Shown here in pieces: positions 51,493 through 59,631 of a stretch of 64,000 nt of DNA. Made by a program: the position numbers and the translations under genes. The notes beneath the pieces were generated by a model. It saw only the letters and a list, made by a program, of their open reading frames with translations, was not told the DNA's origin and made no database searches. Within the stretch, counting starts at the first letter, position 1, and each line of letters opens with the position of its first letter. The DNA lies in the NCBI GenBank assembly GCA_903923395.1, contig CAIXXM010000037.1, forward strand, positions 21,043-85,042, in the 5' to 3' direction. Source of the DNA: an uncultured Acidobacteriia bacterium. GTDB lineage: Bacteria > Acidobacteriota > Terriglobia > Bryobacterales > Bryobacteraceae.

Positions 51493-52871
51493 AGAAGCCC
51501 GTGCTTCTTCATCTTGTACCGTAGCGCATCTCTGCCGATCCGAAGCGCGCGGGAGGCCTGTGACTGGTTCCCGTTCGCTTTGGCGAGGGCATCCATGAGA
51601 AGGCCTTTCTCGTGTTCCTCGAACGAGCCTTCATCCGGCACTGGGCTGGTCGCCGCCGCAGCCTTGGCTGTGCCGCTTTGCAGCGGGAAGCGGAGGTACT
51701 CGGGCAGATCCTGCACATCAATCGTCTCGGCCAGGGTCATCATACAGCCGTGTCCGATCGCGTTTTCCAATTCCCGGACGTTGCCTGGCCAGTCATGGCG
51801 TGCCAGCAGAATCTGCGCCCTCTGGGTCAAGCCCCGCACCGGTTTGCCGAACTGTGAGGAGAATTTTTCGAGGAAGTGCCGGATCAGCAGCGGGAGATCC
51901 TCTTTCCGTTCACACAGCGAAGGGGTGCGAATCTCCACCATCGATAACCGGTAGTACAGATCTTCCCGGAACGCGCGCTCTGCGATCGCGGTCCGCAGAT
52001 CCCGGTGCGTTGCTGCGATCACGCGGACATCGACACGCCTCGGCGTGAGAGAACCCACGCGCAGCACTTCCTGGTTCTGCAGAACACGCAGCAACTTCGC
52101 CTGCGTACTCAGCGGCATATCGCCGATTTCATCGAGGAAGAGAGTGCCTTTATCCGCATGCTCAAACAAGCCCATCTTGTCCTGTTGCGCGCCGGTGAAG
52201 GCTCCACGGACATGCCCGAACAGTTCGCTCTCAAACAAAGTCTCCACCACCGCCGAGCAATTCAGGACAACGAAGTGGCCCCTGCCAACTGGGCTCAGTC
52301 TGTGCAAGGCGCGGGCCGCCAAGTCTTTACCGGTTCCGGTTTCCCCGGTAATCAGGACGGTCCGGTAGTGCGGTGCTACACGGCGGATGCGCGAAAACAC
52401 TTCCCACATCGCAGGGCCGCGGCCGATCATACCTTCAAATTTCGAATCGTCCCGGATCTCGCTTTGCAGTGCGATGGCACGCTGCCGGTTCCGTTGGTCC
52501 GATACCAAAGCGGCGATCCTTTCGCGGAGTGCGGTGATCGAAACCGGTTTGTTCAGATAATCGGCCGCACCCTTGCGGATCGCTTCTACAGCCGTCTCCG
52601 TGGTGTAATGCGCGGTCATCAGGACAACGTCCGTCGCGGGATCAAACTCCGTGATGCGGTCGAGGACGTCCAACCCGGAAAGCCCCGGCATCACCAAATC
52701 TGTCAGAACAATTTGCGGATGCTCACGGTAGACAATCTCAAGTCCCTCTTCGGGGTCCTGCGCCGTAAAGATGCGGACATCCTCGCGGGCCAATGCTTCG
52801 GAGAGAAGTTCCAGGCTGCCCGGATTGTCGTCGATAATGACCAGCGATATGCTTGGTTCCGGCGCGTTCAT
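51489..52871 (-). CDS. Sigma-54-dependent response regulator, NtrC family
   Basis: The 460-residue protein has a receiver domain (SLVIIDDNPGS, phospho-acceptor in VLTDLVMPG, KPVS), an AAA+ central domain with Walker A GETGTGKD, the sigma-54 contact loop GAFTGA, Walker B GTLFLDEIGDMP and DWPGNVREL, and a Fis-type DNA-binding C-terminus (NQSQASRALRIGRDALRYKMK). It activates sigma-54 promoters when phosphorylated. Its ATG overlaps the upstream CheY-like gene, and the hybrid kinase upstream is its likely partner. Confidence 0.94.
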   Translation of the reverse strand: MNAPEPSISLVIIDDNPGSLELLSEALAREDVRIFTAQDPEEGLEIVYREHPQIVLTDLVMPGLSGLDVLDRITEFDPATDVVLMTAHYTTETAVEAIRKGAADYLNKPVSITALRERIAALVSDQRNRQRAIALQSEIRDDSKFEGMIGRGPAMWEVFSRIRRVAPHYRTVLITGETGTGKDLAARALHRLSPVGRGHFVVLNCSAVVETLFESELFGHVRGAFTGAQQDKMGLFEHADKGTLFLDEIGDMPLSTQAKLLRVLQNQEVLRVGSLTPRRVDVRVIAATHRDLRTAIAERAFREDLYYRLSMVEIRTPSLCERKEDLPLLIRHFLEKFSSQFGKPVRGLTQRAQILLARHDWPGNVRELENAIGHGCMMTLAETIDVQDLPEYLRFPLQSGTAKAAAATSPVPDEGSFEEHEKGLLMDALAKANGNQSQASRALRIGRDALRYKMKKHGLL

Positions 52872-53254
52872 ATGGTTTCCGTTCTCAGCAATTCCCGAAT
52901 CAGACCACGCAGCCTTGCCAGATTTACGGGCTTCGTAAGAAATTCGGCGAACCCTGCTGCCAGAGCACGTTCGCGCTCACCCGTCATGGCGCTGGCAGTC
53001 AAAGCAACCACCGGAACCGCATTGTAACCCGGAAGCAGGCGCAGACCGGCAAGTGCCTCGAACCCTGTCAGGAATGGCATGTATACATCCATAATCACGA
53101 GGTCAGCCACTGTTTGCTGTGCAATTTCCAGGGCATCACGCCCGTCAACAGCTTCAATGACAGCATATCCCGCCGACTCCAGTATGATCCGCAGAAGTTC
53201 CCGGCTGGCGTCGCGGTCCTCCACGACAAGAATTGTCTTCTGCTGTTCCACCAC
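52868..53254 (-). CDS. Single-domain response regulator (CheY-like)
   Basis: This 128-residue protein is one receiver domain: ILVVEDRDAS with the acidic pair, phospho-acceptor aspartate in LVIMDVYMPFL, the switch threonine in VALTASAM and the lysine in LTKPVN. There is no output domain. Located between a hybrid kinase and an NtrC-like regulator, it probably shuttles phosphate within a phosphorelay or acts as a sink. Its stop overlaps the NtrC-like gene start. Confidence 0.92.
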   Translation of the reverse strand: MVEQQKTILVVEDRDASRELLRIILESAGYAVIEAVDGRDALEIAQQTVADLVIMDVYMPFLTGFEALAGLRLLPGYNAVPVVALTASAMTGERERALAAGFAEFLTKPVNLARLRGLIRELLRTETI

Positions 53255-53278
53255 AACGATTGTAGGACCATCAGGATT

Positions 53279-54880
53279 TCAGAGTGTGGAAAATCTTGCG
53301 GGGACATGCTGCCGGAGGGCACGCAGCAAGGCTTCTTTTTTCAATGGCTTGCGGAGATAGGCAGTGGCACCGTTGTCAAGCGCGGCCTGGTCCTCATCGA
53401 GCACCGAAACGACGAGCACTGGAATGGAAGCAGTCAGCGGATGGCTGGTGAGTTCCCGGAGCACCGCCCAGCCGGTGCGCGAGGGCAATAACAGGTCCAG
53501 TGTAATGGCGTCCGGCACGAGTTCGAGAGCCTTCGCCAAGCCCTGCTCGCCGGTCGCGGCCCACTCCGTGCGGATGCCCGCCGGGTTCAGATAGCTGGCG
53601 AGCAACTCCCGTCCACCGGGCTCATCTTCAATGATCAAAACCAGCGGTTCCTCGCGCCCGCCACTGGCATCGAGCGGCATGGTGAAGCTGAAGGTACTGC
53701 CCTGGCCGGGTTCACTTTCCAGATGGATATTGCCGCCGTGCATCTCCACCAGATGTTTGACGATCGCGAGCCCCAGGCCAGTGCCTTCCCGCACGCCCCG
53801 GGTGGTCGAGGAAACCTGACGGAATTTGTCAAAGATCGCTTCCTGGTCCTCCGCTGCAATCCCTATGCCGGTATCGCGAACCGAGAAGCGCACCTTGCGG
53901 CCCTCTTTCACGGCGGAAACCAGTACAAAGCCGCCCTCTGGCGTGAATTTGACCGCGTTGCTCAGCAGGTTGTTCAGGATCTCCCGGAACCTGGTGCGAT
54001 CGGCAAAAACGTGCAGATCGCCCGAGACGCGTTCTTCCAGGGTCACGTTCTTCCCTGCAGCGATTTGCTGCATGCCGGTCAACGTTTCCAAAAGCACCTG
54101 TTTCGGGTTGAAGCGTTCGCGGTGCAGGTCCATGCGTCCCGCTTCAATCTTCGAAAGGTCGAGGATGTCGTTGATCAGCGCCAGCAGGTGCAGAGAATCT
54201 TTGTGCACGTGCTGCAGAAAGCGCTTCTGCTTGTCATTCAGCGGACCTTCGGCCTCTTCTGCCAGCAACTCCGTAAAACCGATGATCGTATGCAGGGGCG
54301 TGCGGAGTTCGTGGCTCATGCTGGCCAGAAACTCGCTCTTCAATCTGTTGGCGCGCTCCACATCGTGGTTGCGCATGGCCAACTGCTGGTTCACTTCCCG
54401 AATCTGTTCTTCCGCGGCTTTCCGCTCCGTCGCATCCCGCACGATTGCTATCACGTGCAATCCGTCTTCCGCTTGCACAGGACTCAAACTGATTTCCACC
54501 GGGAACTGCGAACCATCTCTTCTCTGTGCCAAAAGGGTACGGCCACTGCCCATCGGGCGCAGAGTGGGTTTCTTCCAGTACGCCTCGCGCAGATGATGAT
54601 GTCCGCCGCGGGATGAATCAGGAATCAGGTCCTCCACCGTCATGGACTGCAATTCCTGGCGCGAATAGCCAAAGATCCTCTCGCTAACCGCGTTGCAGAG
54701 CACAATGCGACCGCCAGGCTCTACCTCAAGAATCGAATCCGGCGCCGCTTCCAGCAGGTCACGGAAGCGTTTGGCCGAGTTGGCCGCGGCTGCGGGATAG
54801 TCGAAGCCGGAAGTCAGGGGCATGTAGTCAGGATGCAATGGAGGGGACCAGTGTGACTGTGATAGCAATGCTATTGCCAA
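53279..54880 (-). CDS. PAS-domain hybrid sensor histidine kinase
   Basis: The 533-residue protein has a PAS domain (residues 35-155, LLEAAPDSILEVEPGGRIVLCN), a HisKA dimerisation domain with the phosphorylated histidine in SMSHELRTPLH, an HATPase domain (LSNAVKFTPEG, DTGIGIA, GTGLGLAIVKHL) and a C-terminal receiver (LVLIIEDEPGG, phospho-acceptor LDLLLPS, LRKPL). No membrane segment is present, so the signal is cytoplasmic. TTG 54880 is preferred: a full AGGAGGTGA Shine-Dalgarno sits five bases upstream, while the GTG at 54886 lies inside it. Confidence 0.92.
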   Translation of the reverse strand: MAIALLSQSHWSPPLHPDYMPLTSGFDYPAAAANSAKRFRDLLEAAPDSILEVEPGGRIVLCNAVSERIFGYSRQELQSMTVEDLIPDSSRGGHHHLREAYWKKPTLRPMGSGRTLLAQRRDGSQFPVEISLSPVQAEDGLHVIAIVRDATERKAAEEQIREVNQQLAMRNHDVERANRLKSEFLASMSHELRTPLHTIIGFTELLAEEAEGPLNDKQKRFLQHVHKDSLHLLALINDILDLSKIEAGRMDLHRERFNPKQVLLETLTGMQQIAAGKNVTLEERVSGDLHVFADRTRFREILNNLLSNAVKFTPEGGFVLVSAVKEGRKVRFSVRDTGIGIAAEDQEAIFDKFRQVSSTTRGVREGTGLGLAIVKHLVEMHGGNIHLESEPGQGSTFSFTMPLDASGGREEPLVLIIEDEPGGRELLASYLNPAGIRTEWAATGEQGLAKALELVPDAITLDLLLPSRTGWAVLRELTSHPLTASIPVLVVSVLDEDQAALDNGATAYLRKPLKKEALLRALRQHVPARFSTL

Positions 54881-54915
54881 AGTCACCTCCTCAAAAATAA
54901 CAGGTTTTGGAATGG

Positions 54916-54956
54916 CTGCGCCAAATCACCCAGGGGACCTGCGTGATTTGGCGCAG
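54916..54956. promoter_or_regulatory. Perfect 14-bp inverted repeat upstream of the hybrid kinase
   Basis: CTGCGCCAAATCAC and GTGATTTGGCGCAG pair without mismatch around a 13-nt loop. It ends 35 bp before the kinase start, has no T-tract, and therefore looks more like an operator or leader hairpin than a terminator. Confidence 0.6.
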
Positions 54957-54972
54957 ACCGTTACGCTTCTGA

Positions 54973-55064
54973 GGAACCGCCGCACAACGGACGACTTCGG
55001 GCCACCTGAATGCTGCGTTTGCTGATCGAGTTTGCGGGCGCGGCCCTTGCGCCTGTGCGGCTTT
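54973..55064 (-). repeat. 92-bp dispersed intergenic repeat, copy 2
   Basis: The reverse complement of this segment matches 17130-17221 with four differences in 92 bases. The inverted ends GCCGCACA and TGTGCGGC are conserved. It lies between the Gfo/Idh oxidoreductase gene and the hybrid kinase gene, again in a gene-free gap. Confidence 0.88.
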
Positions 55065-55095
55065 GAGGCACTCGCGCACGGCGACCCGTGCACTT

Positions 55096-56409
55096 CTACG
55101 CCAACTTGGGGACGACGAAACCCTTCGTATAGGGCCGGGTAAACATCGCCGTCGCTTCCGCATCACCGGGACAGGTCCAGGTCTTCGCATCGAAGTTGAG
55201 GGTGCGCCCCAAACGGTAGGAGATGTTCGCCAAGTGGACCAGCACCGTGGAGGTAGCACCTTCTTCGATCTCCGCCGTAAGGTGTTTCTGATCCCGCGAA
55301 CGCACCGCTTCAAGGAAATTCGCGAAGTGATCGCCGCCCTTCTGCCCGGAGGGTCCACTCTTCTGGTCTTTGCCGAGCCAGGTCTGGTACTTCGAGTAGC
55401 CATCAATCGCCAGATAGCCCTTCGAACCGTAGAAGATATTCCCGATCGTGTTCGGGTTGAACTTGCCCGATGCCGCTTCGGCGTCCGCGATACCGGCCTC
55501 ATGGTTCGAAATCCAGTGCCGGACCTCAAAGACCATCATCTTTTTCACGCCGCCATCATTGAACTCATAGCTGGCGCTCATGGTGTTGGGTGTTTCCTGG
55601 TCGTCATCGAACATGAAGTGGCCACCCATCGCAGAAACTTTCGTTGGATACTTCACGCCCAGGCCCCAGCGCGCGATATCCATTTCGTGGATTCCCTGAT
55701 TGCCGAGATCGCCGTTGCCGTAATCCCAATGCCAGTGCCAGTTGTAGTGGAAACGGTTCGCGGTGAATTCACGCTTGGGAGCGGGCCCGAGCCAGAGGTC
55801 ATAGTGCACGCCCGCGGGCACCGGCGAAACCGGTTTTTTTCCGATGGTGTCGCGCCACTTGTAGCAGAGTCCGCGGGCCATGTAGAGATCGCCGATCTCT
55901 CCTTCGCGCATCTTCTGCACGGCCTCCTGCAGTGCGGTGGAAGAACGGCTCTGGCTGCCCTGTTGCACGATGCGGTTGTATTTGCGGGCGGCCGCGACAA
56001 TCTGCTTTGCTTCAAACATGTTGAAGGAGCAGGGCTTCTCCACATAAACATCCTTGCCCGCCTCACAGGCCCAGATGGTTTGCAGCGCATGATGATGATT
56101 GGGCGTGGCGATGGAAACGGCGTCAATCGATTTGTCTTCCAGCAGCTTGCGGAAATCGGTGTAGCCGGCGGGTTTCTTCTTGCCCGCCTTTTCGACCATC
56201 TGCATGCCTTTGCCGAGCACCGATTCGTCAACATCGCACAGTGCGGCGATCTCCACATTGGGGGCCTTCGAATAGGCACTGATGTGGTTCTTCCCTCTGC
56301 CGTTGAAGCCTATGCAGGCAATACGGATGGTTTCGTTCGGACTCTTGGCGGCATGTGCGGCAACCGGGGCAGCAGCGGCTGCACCCATCAGGAAATGACG
56401 GCGGTTCAT
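55096..56409 (-). CDS. Tat-exported Gfo/Idh/MocA family oxidoreductase
   Basis: The 437-residue protein begins with a twin-arginine signal (NRRHFLMGAAAAAPVAAHA), then a Rossmann fold (IRIACIGFNGRGKNHI, ALCDVDESV), ATPNHHHALQTI and the family EKP motif (VYVEKPCS), and a C-terminal beta domain with GGDHFANFLEAVRSR. Members use tightly bound NAD(P) to oxidise or interconvert sugars; export with cofactor through Tat is typical in Acidobacteriota and Planctomycetes. ATG 56409 begins the signal. Substrate unknown. Confidence 0.9.
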   Translation of the reverse strand: MNRRHFLMGAAAAAPVAAHAAKSPNETIRIACIGFNGRGKNHISAYSKAPNVEIAALCDVDESVLGKGMQMVEKAGKKKPAGYTDFRKLLEDKSIDAVSIATPNHHHALQTIWACEAGKDVYVEKPCSFNMFEAKQIVAAARKYNRIVQQGSQSRSSTALQEAVQKMREGEIGDLYMARGLCYKWRDTIGKKPVSPVPAGVHYDLWLGPAPKREFTANRFHYNWHWHWDYGNGDLGNQGIHEMDIARWGLGVKYPTKVSAMGGHFMFDDDQETPNTMSASYEFNDGGVKKMMVFEVRHWISNHEAGIADAEAASGKFNPNTIGNIFYGSKGYLAIDGYSKYQTWLGKDQKSGPSGQKGGDHFANFLEAVRSRDQKHLTAEIEEGATSTVLVHLANISYRLGRTLNFDAKTWTCPGDAEATAMFTRPYTKGFVVPKLA

Positions 56410-56437
56410 GGAAGCTCCTCTTCTGGAGGAGAATTTA

Positions 56438-56836
56438 TCACGATTGCAGAGTCTTCGCGGGCCAAAACACGCAAGCCACGGCAACACAGAGCAGCAAGAT
56501 CATCCAGGCCCAGGCGGAAAGCACCGTGCCCAGCGGACTGAAGATCAAAAGAACCGCACAGCAAGCCGTCACACCGGACCAGGCAATCCAATCGAGTGCG
56601 GCAGGCAGCATGCTGGGCCCTGCCGGCAAAGCCCGCGGCATACGGAGAGGTGGCGCGCTGAGCCCGGAGTATTGTGCCGTCAGCGCGGCATCAAGCTCCG
56701 CGAATGCTGCTGCCAGCGCCGCGCAGCCAGGACAGCTGGAAGCATGTGCGTCCAGCGGGCCGGTCCCGCCGCAACCCAACTGTTCCTTGAATTCCGCGCA
56801 GCCCGGCTGCTCTTTGAATTCCGCGCAGTCCATCAT
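56438..56836 (-). CDS. Putative anti-sigma factor with zinc-finger motif and two membrane segments
   Basis: The 132-residue protein follows the ECF sigma gene with an ATGA overlap. A HASSCPGC segment gives the Hx3Cx2C zinc anti-sigma motif, and two hydrophobic segments occupy the C-terminal half (IAWSGVTACCAVLLIFSPLG, AWAWMILLLCVAVACVFW). The N-terminus contains a tandem nine-residue duplication (CAEFKEQPG, CAEFKEQLG) from a 27-bp DNA repeat. It should hold the sigma factor at the membrane until a signal arrives. Confidence 0.8.
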   Translation of the reverse strand: MMDCAEFKEQPGCAEFKEQLGCGGTGPLDAHASSCPGCAALAAAFAELDAALTAQYSGLSAPPLRMPRALPAGPSMLPAALDWIAWSGVTACCAVLLIFSPLGTVLSAWAWMILLLCVAVACVFWPAKTLQS

Positions 56837-57366
56837 CGCGTTCCTTTCTGCATCAAGCGCCCTGCGGCCATTGTCGCAAGTTCCAGGCGGGCACGGTGGA
56901 GCACCGTTTTCACCGTGCCCATCGGGAGATCCAGCATCTCAGCCACTTCCTCATACGACTTCTCCTGCATGTAGAACAAACGGACCACCTGCTGGTACTG
57001 GGGCCGCAGCGTGTTCAACATGCCGTCTACGTCATGGCTGGCGCGGGCAGGTGCCGCGAATTTCGCCGGGAGCAAATCCTCATCGAGTTCGCCCGCCGCC
57101 CTGGCCTTTCTGGAAGCCAGCACCATCAGGGCACAGTTGCGGGAGATCGAATAGATCCACGTCCGCAACTCGGCGTTCCGCTTGAAGCCGGAGAGGCTCT
57201 TCCAAATCCGCAGCAAAGCTTCCTGCGCGGCATCTTCGGCCAAACCTTCGTCAGCCAGGACAGCGAGGGCAATCCGGTAGATCCGGTCGCGGTACCGCGA
57301 CGCCACAAGCTCAAAGGCTTCCTGCGTGCGACGTGCGTCCAGACACCTGATGACATCTTCATCCAT
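56833..57366 (-). CDS. RNA polymerase ECF-family sigma factor
   Basis: The 177-residue protein has sigma region 2 (ELVASRYRDRIYRIALAVLADEGLAEDAAQEALLRIW, LRTWIYSISRNCAL) and region 4 (LRPQYQQVVRLFYMQEKSYEEVAEMLDLPMGTVKTVLHRAR). It lacks regions 1 and 3, as ECF factors do. ATG 57366 is chosen because an ECF-type promoter lies at 57377-57406, downstream of the other candidate start at 57408. The very short leader suggests near-leaderless translation. It likely activates its own promoter and the divergent gene. Confidence 0.92.
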   Translation of the reverse strand: MDEDVIRCLDARRTQEAFELVASRYRDRIYRIALAVLADEGLAEDAAQEALLRIWKSLSGFKRNAELRTWIYSISRNCALMVLASRKARAAGELDEDLLPAKFAAPARASHDVDGMLNTLRPQYQQVVRLFYMQEKSYEEVAEMLDLPMGTVKTVLHRARLELATMAAGRLMQKGTR

Positions 57367-57376
57367 CCCGCGCCCG

Positions 57377-57406
57377 TTAGACTCCTGAAGAATTACGAAA
57401 TGTTTC
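57377..57406 (-). promoter_or_regulatory. ECF-type promoter of the sigma/anti-sigma operon
   Basis: On the minus strand GAAACATT and GTCTAA are separated by exactly 16 bases, matching the ECF promoter pattern. GTCTAA ends 10 bases before the sigma ATG. The same elements and spacing occur in the divergent direction at 57418-57447. Confidence 0.75.
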
Positions 57407-57417
57407 ATGCGGCGCAC

Positions 57418-57447
57418 GAAACATTGGGGCCGTCCGTTTGAGTCTAA
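57418..57447 (+). promoter_or_regulatory. ECF-type promoter of the divergent membrane protein gene
   Basis: GAAACATT and GTCTAA are separated by exactly 16 bases, identical in both hexamer words and spacing to the opposite promoter at 57377-57406. It is followed by AAGGAGG and the membrane protein gene. Confidence 0.75.
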
Positions 57448-57469
57448 CCGCACGAAAAGGAGGTTTTGC

Positions 57470-57949
57470 ATGAGACAGGGATTTGAAATCTTCGGTACGG
57501 TGTTGGTGGCAGGTATGGTGGTGGGGTTGCTCGCCTGGATTGTTGCTTTGCGGCACAAGGGTTTGGTGTTGAAGCATCAGGAACGTCTGCTGGCGCTTGA
57601 GAAGGGTTTGCCGATTCCCGCCGAGCCCGTGCGGATTCCTGAGCCTTTCAGTCCCCGCATCTATCTGCTTCGCGGGCTCTGCTGGCTCTTCACGGGGCTG
57701 AGCATCTCCGTGATTCTCGCGTGCCTTTCGCTCTCCATTGACCGCACTGTTCCGAAATCAGTCCAACTGCGGGAGATCACGCGCATGAGGGACATGGGAG
57801 CCACGGAAGAAGAGTTAAAAGACTACCGCGCGCATCCCGAACAGAACAAGGGAGTTCCCCTTGGCCTGGCCTCACTGGGATTGCTGCCCGCGGGTGTGGG
57901 CCTGGCTTATCTCATCTACTACCGCAGAGAAAATGCGGCGGAGATATGA
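57470..57949 (+). CDS. Small membrane protein, likely ECF regulon member
   Basis: The 159-residue protein has a first membrane segment (IFGTVLVAGMVVGLLAWIVAL), a basic loop (LRHKGLVLKHQERLLALEKG), a second segment (LLRGLCWLFTGLSISVILACL), a charged region (EITRMRDMGATEEELKDYR) and a third segment (LASLGLLPAGVGLAYLIYY). The AAGGAGG site seven bases before ATG 57470 and the ECF promoter upstream fix the start. It is probably controlled by the neighbouring sigma factor. Function unknown; similar proteins are often found beside ECF genes. Confidence 0.78.
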   Translation: MRQGFEIFGTVLVAGMVVGLLAWIVALRHKGLVLKHQERLLALEKGLPIPAEPVRIPEPFSPRIYLLRGLCWLFTGLSISVILACLSLSIDRTVPKSVQLREITRMRDMGATEEELKDYRAHPEQNKGVPLGLASLGLLPAGVGLAYLIYYRRENAAEI

Positions 57950-57956
57950 TGCGAGG

Positions 57957-59042
57957 GTGATCAAAGCCCTCATTCCCCTGCTGCTCCTGGCGGCTTCGTG
58001 CGCCGCGGAGGCCGCCGACAAACCAGTTCGCGTTGCAGTCGCGGGACTCGTCCACGGTCATGTGGACGGGTTCTTCCGGCTTTCGAAGACGCATCCGGAA
58101 ATGGAGGTGGCGGGGATCTTTGACCCGGATACATCCCTCCATGAAAAGTACGCGGCGAAGTATGGCTTCAAGAAGGAAATCTTCTTCACTGACCTGAGTG
58201 CCATGCTGGCCGCGGTCAAACCAGATGCCGTGGCCGCCTTCAGCAGTACCTTCGATCATGCCGCCATTGTGGAAGCCTGTGCGGCAAAGAAGATTGCCGT
58301 GATGATGGAGAAGCCCATGGCGGTGAATATGGCTCATGCCAGGAGAATCCAGAACGCGGTCAAGGCCAGTGGCATCCCGCTGATCGTGAACTATGAAACC
58401 ACCTGGTATGCCAGCCACACTGCGATCTGGAAGTTATTCAAAGAAGACAATGCCGCGGGTAACATCCGCAAGATGGTGGCAATGGATGGACATGACGGAC
58501 CGGCGGCGATCAACGTCAGCAAGGAGTTCTTGACCTGGTTGACTGACCCCGTGAAGAATGGTGCCGGTGCCCTCTATGATTTCGGCTGCTATGGCGCGAA
58601 TCTGATGACCTGGCTGATGAACGGAGAGCGGCCGGTCTCTGTGACCGCCATCGGCAAGCGGCTCAAACCGCAGACTTACCCGCGCGTGGAAGATGAAGCC
58701 GAAATTCTGGTGGAATACAAGACCGCGACCGGCATCATACAGGGCTCCTGGGACTGGCCCTACGCCCGCAAGGACTTGGAAGTCTACGCGGAAAAGGGTT
58801 ATGCCGTCGCAACCGGCGGCAATTCCCTGCGCACGCGCTTGGGGAGCGCGGCCAAAGAGACGGAACAGACCCCTCCGGCCCAGCCGGCTGCGGATAAGGA
58901 TTCGGTCGCCTATCTGGTATCCGTGGTGCGTGGACGCAAGGTGGAAGGCTTGTCGTCGCTCGAGAACAATATGATTGTTTCTGAGATCCTTGCCGCCGCG
59001 CGGGATTCGATCCATACCGGAAAGAAGGTCATCCTGCAGTGA
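57957..59042 (+). CDS. Gfo/Idh/MocA family oxidoreductase, probable lipoprotein
   Basis: The 361-residue protein has an N-terminal hydrophobic segment ending in LAASC, a lipobox, then a Rossmann domain (VRVAVAGLVHGHVDGF, AGIFDPDTS), the EKP motif (VMMEKPMAVNMAHARRI) and a C-terminal beta domain (GALYDFGCYGANLMTWL). It probably binds NAD(P). The GTG start at 57957 is used; ATG 57933 (MRRRYDARVIK) is an alternative that overlaps the previous gene. Its stop overlaps the GTG of the following thioesterase gene. Confidence 0.84.
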   Translation: MIKALIPLLLLAASCAAEAADKPVRVAVAGLVHGHVDGFFRLSKTHPEMEVAGIFDPDTSLHEKYAAKYGFKKEIFFTDLSAMLAAVKPDAVAAFSSTFDHAAIVEACAAKKIAVMMEKPMAVNMAHARRIQNAVKASGIPLIVNYETTWYASHTAIWKLFKEDNAAGNIRKMVAMDGHDGPAAINVSKEFLTWLTDPVKNGAGALYDFGCYGANLMTWLMNGERPVSVTAIGKRLKPQTYPRVEDEAEILVEYKTATGIIQGSWDWPYARKDLEVYAEKGYAVATGGNSLRTRLGSAAKETEQTPPAQPAADKDSVAYLVSVVRGRKVEGLSSLENNMIVSEILAAARDSIHTGKKVILQ

Positions 59043-59539
59043 GGCCACCGAAGCTGGAAGTAAGTCAGATCAAAGAACTTGGCGACCCGATTTACAGATA
59101 CACCGTGCCCGCGAACTGGGCCGATAACAATGGCCATGTGAATGTGCGCTGGTATGCGGTGCTTTATGACGATGCGGGGGATGTACTGCATGACATGCAC
59201 GCCCTGACGGTGGAGTCGCACAAGGCGCGCAACAGCGGCACCATGGACCTGCAGCACCATACTTTCTTCGTCAGTGAGATTATGCCCGGCGAGGCATTGG
59301 CGGTGTACGTCCGCGCACTGGAAGTGAATGCCAAGCGACTCCATTACCTGATGTTCACGGTGAATGAGACGAAGAATCAGGTGTCGAATATCTTCGAGTG
59401 CATCAATACTTTTGTCGACCTGAACATCCGCAAGACCGCGCCGTGGCCGCCCGAGGCCAGACAGTTGATGCAAGAGATGATCGCAGCGCATTCCGTCTGC
59501 ACCTGGCCGGCGCCGGTCAGCGGAGCCATGTCCGTTTGA
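59039..59539 (+). CDS. Hot-dog fold acyl-CoA thioesterase-like protein
   Basis: This 166-residue protein has the 4-hydroxybenzoyl-CoA-type thioesterase start (VPANWADNNGHVNVRWYAVLYDDAG), with an aspartate and NGH motif in the active-site position, and YLMFTVNETKNQVSN as the later strand. Family members hydrolyse acyl-CoA or act on related thioesters. It is coupled by overlap to the Gfo/Idh gene. A GTG start is used. Confidence 0.8.
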   Translation: MRPPKLEVSQIKELGDPIYRYTVPANWADNNGHVNVRWYAVLYDDAGDVLHDMHALTVESHKARNSGTMDLQHHTFFVSEIMPGEALAVYVRALEVNAKRLHYLMFTVNETKNQVSNIFECINTFVDLNIRKTAPWPPEARQLMQEMIAAHSVCTWPAPVSGAMSV

Positions 59540-59631
59540 TGACCCGCTGCTAATACGCGCTCACTTTCACACACCATTCCTTCAGTAGAGGGGCCGGACA
59601 CATACCTGCGCCTCTCCAGGAGGAATGAAGT

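Noticed and set aside
55076..55091. Terminator after the Tat-exported Gfo/Idh gene
   Set aside because: GCACGG/CCGTGC can pair, but no T-tract follows on the minus strand, so it is not called.
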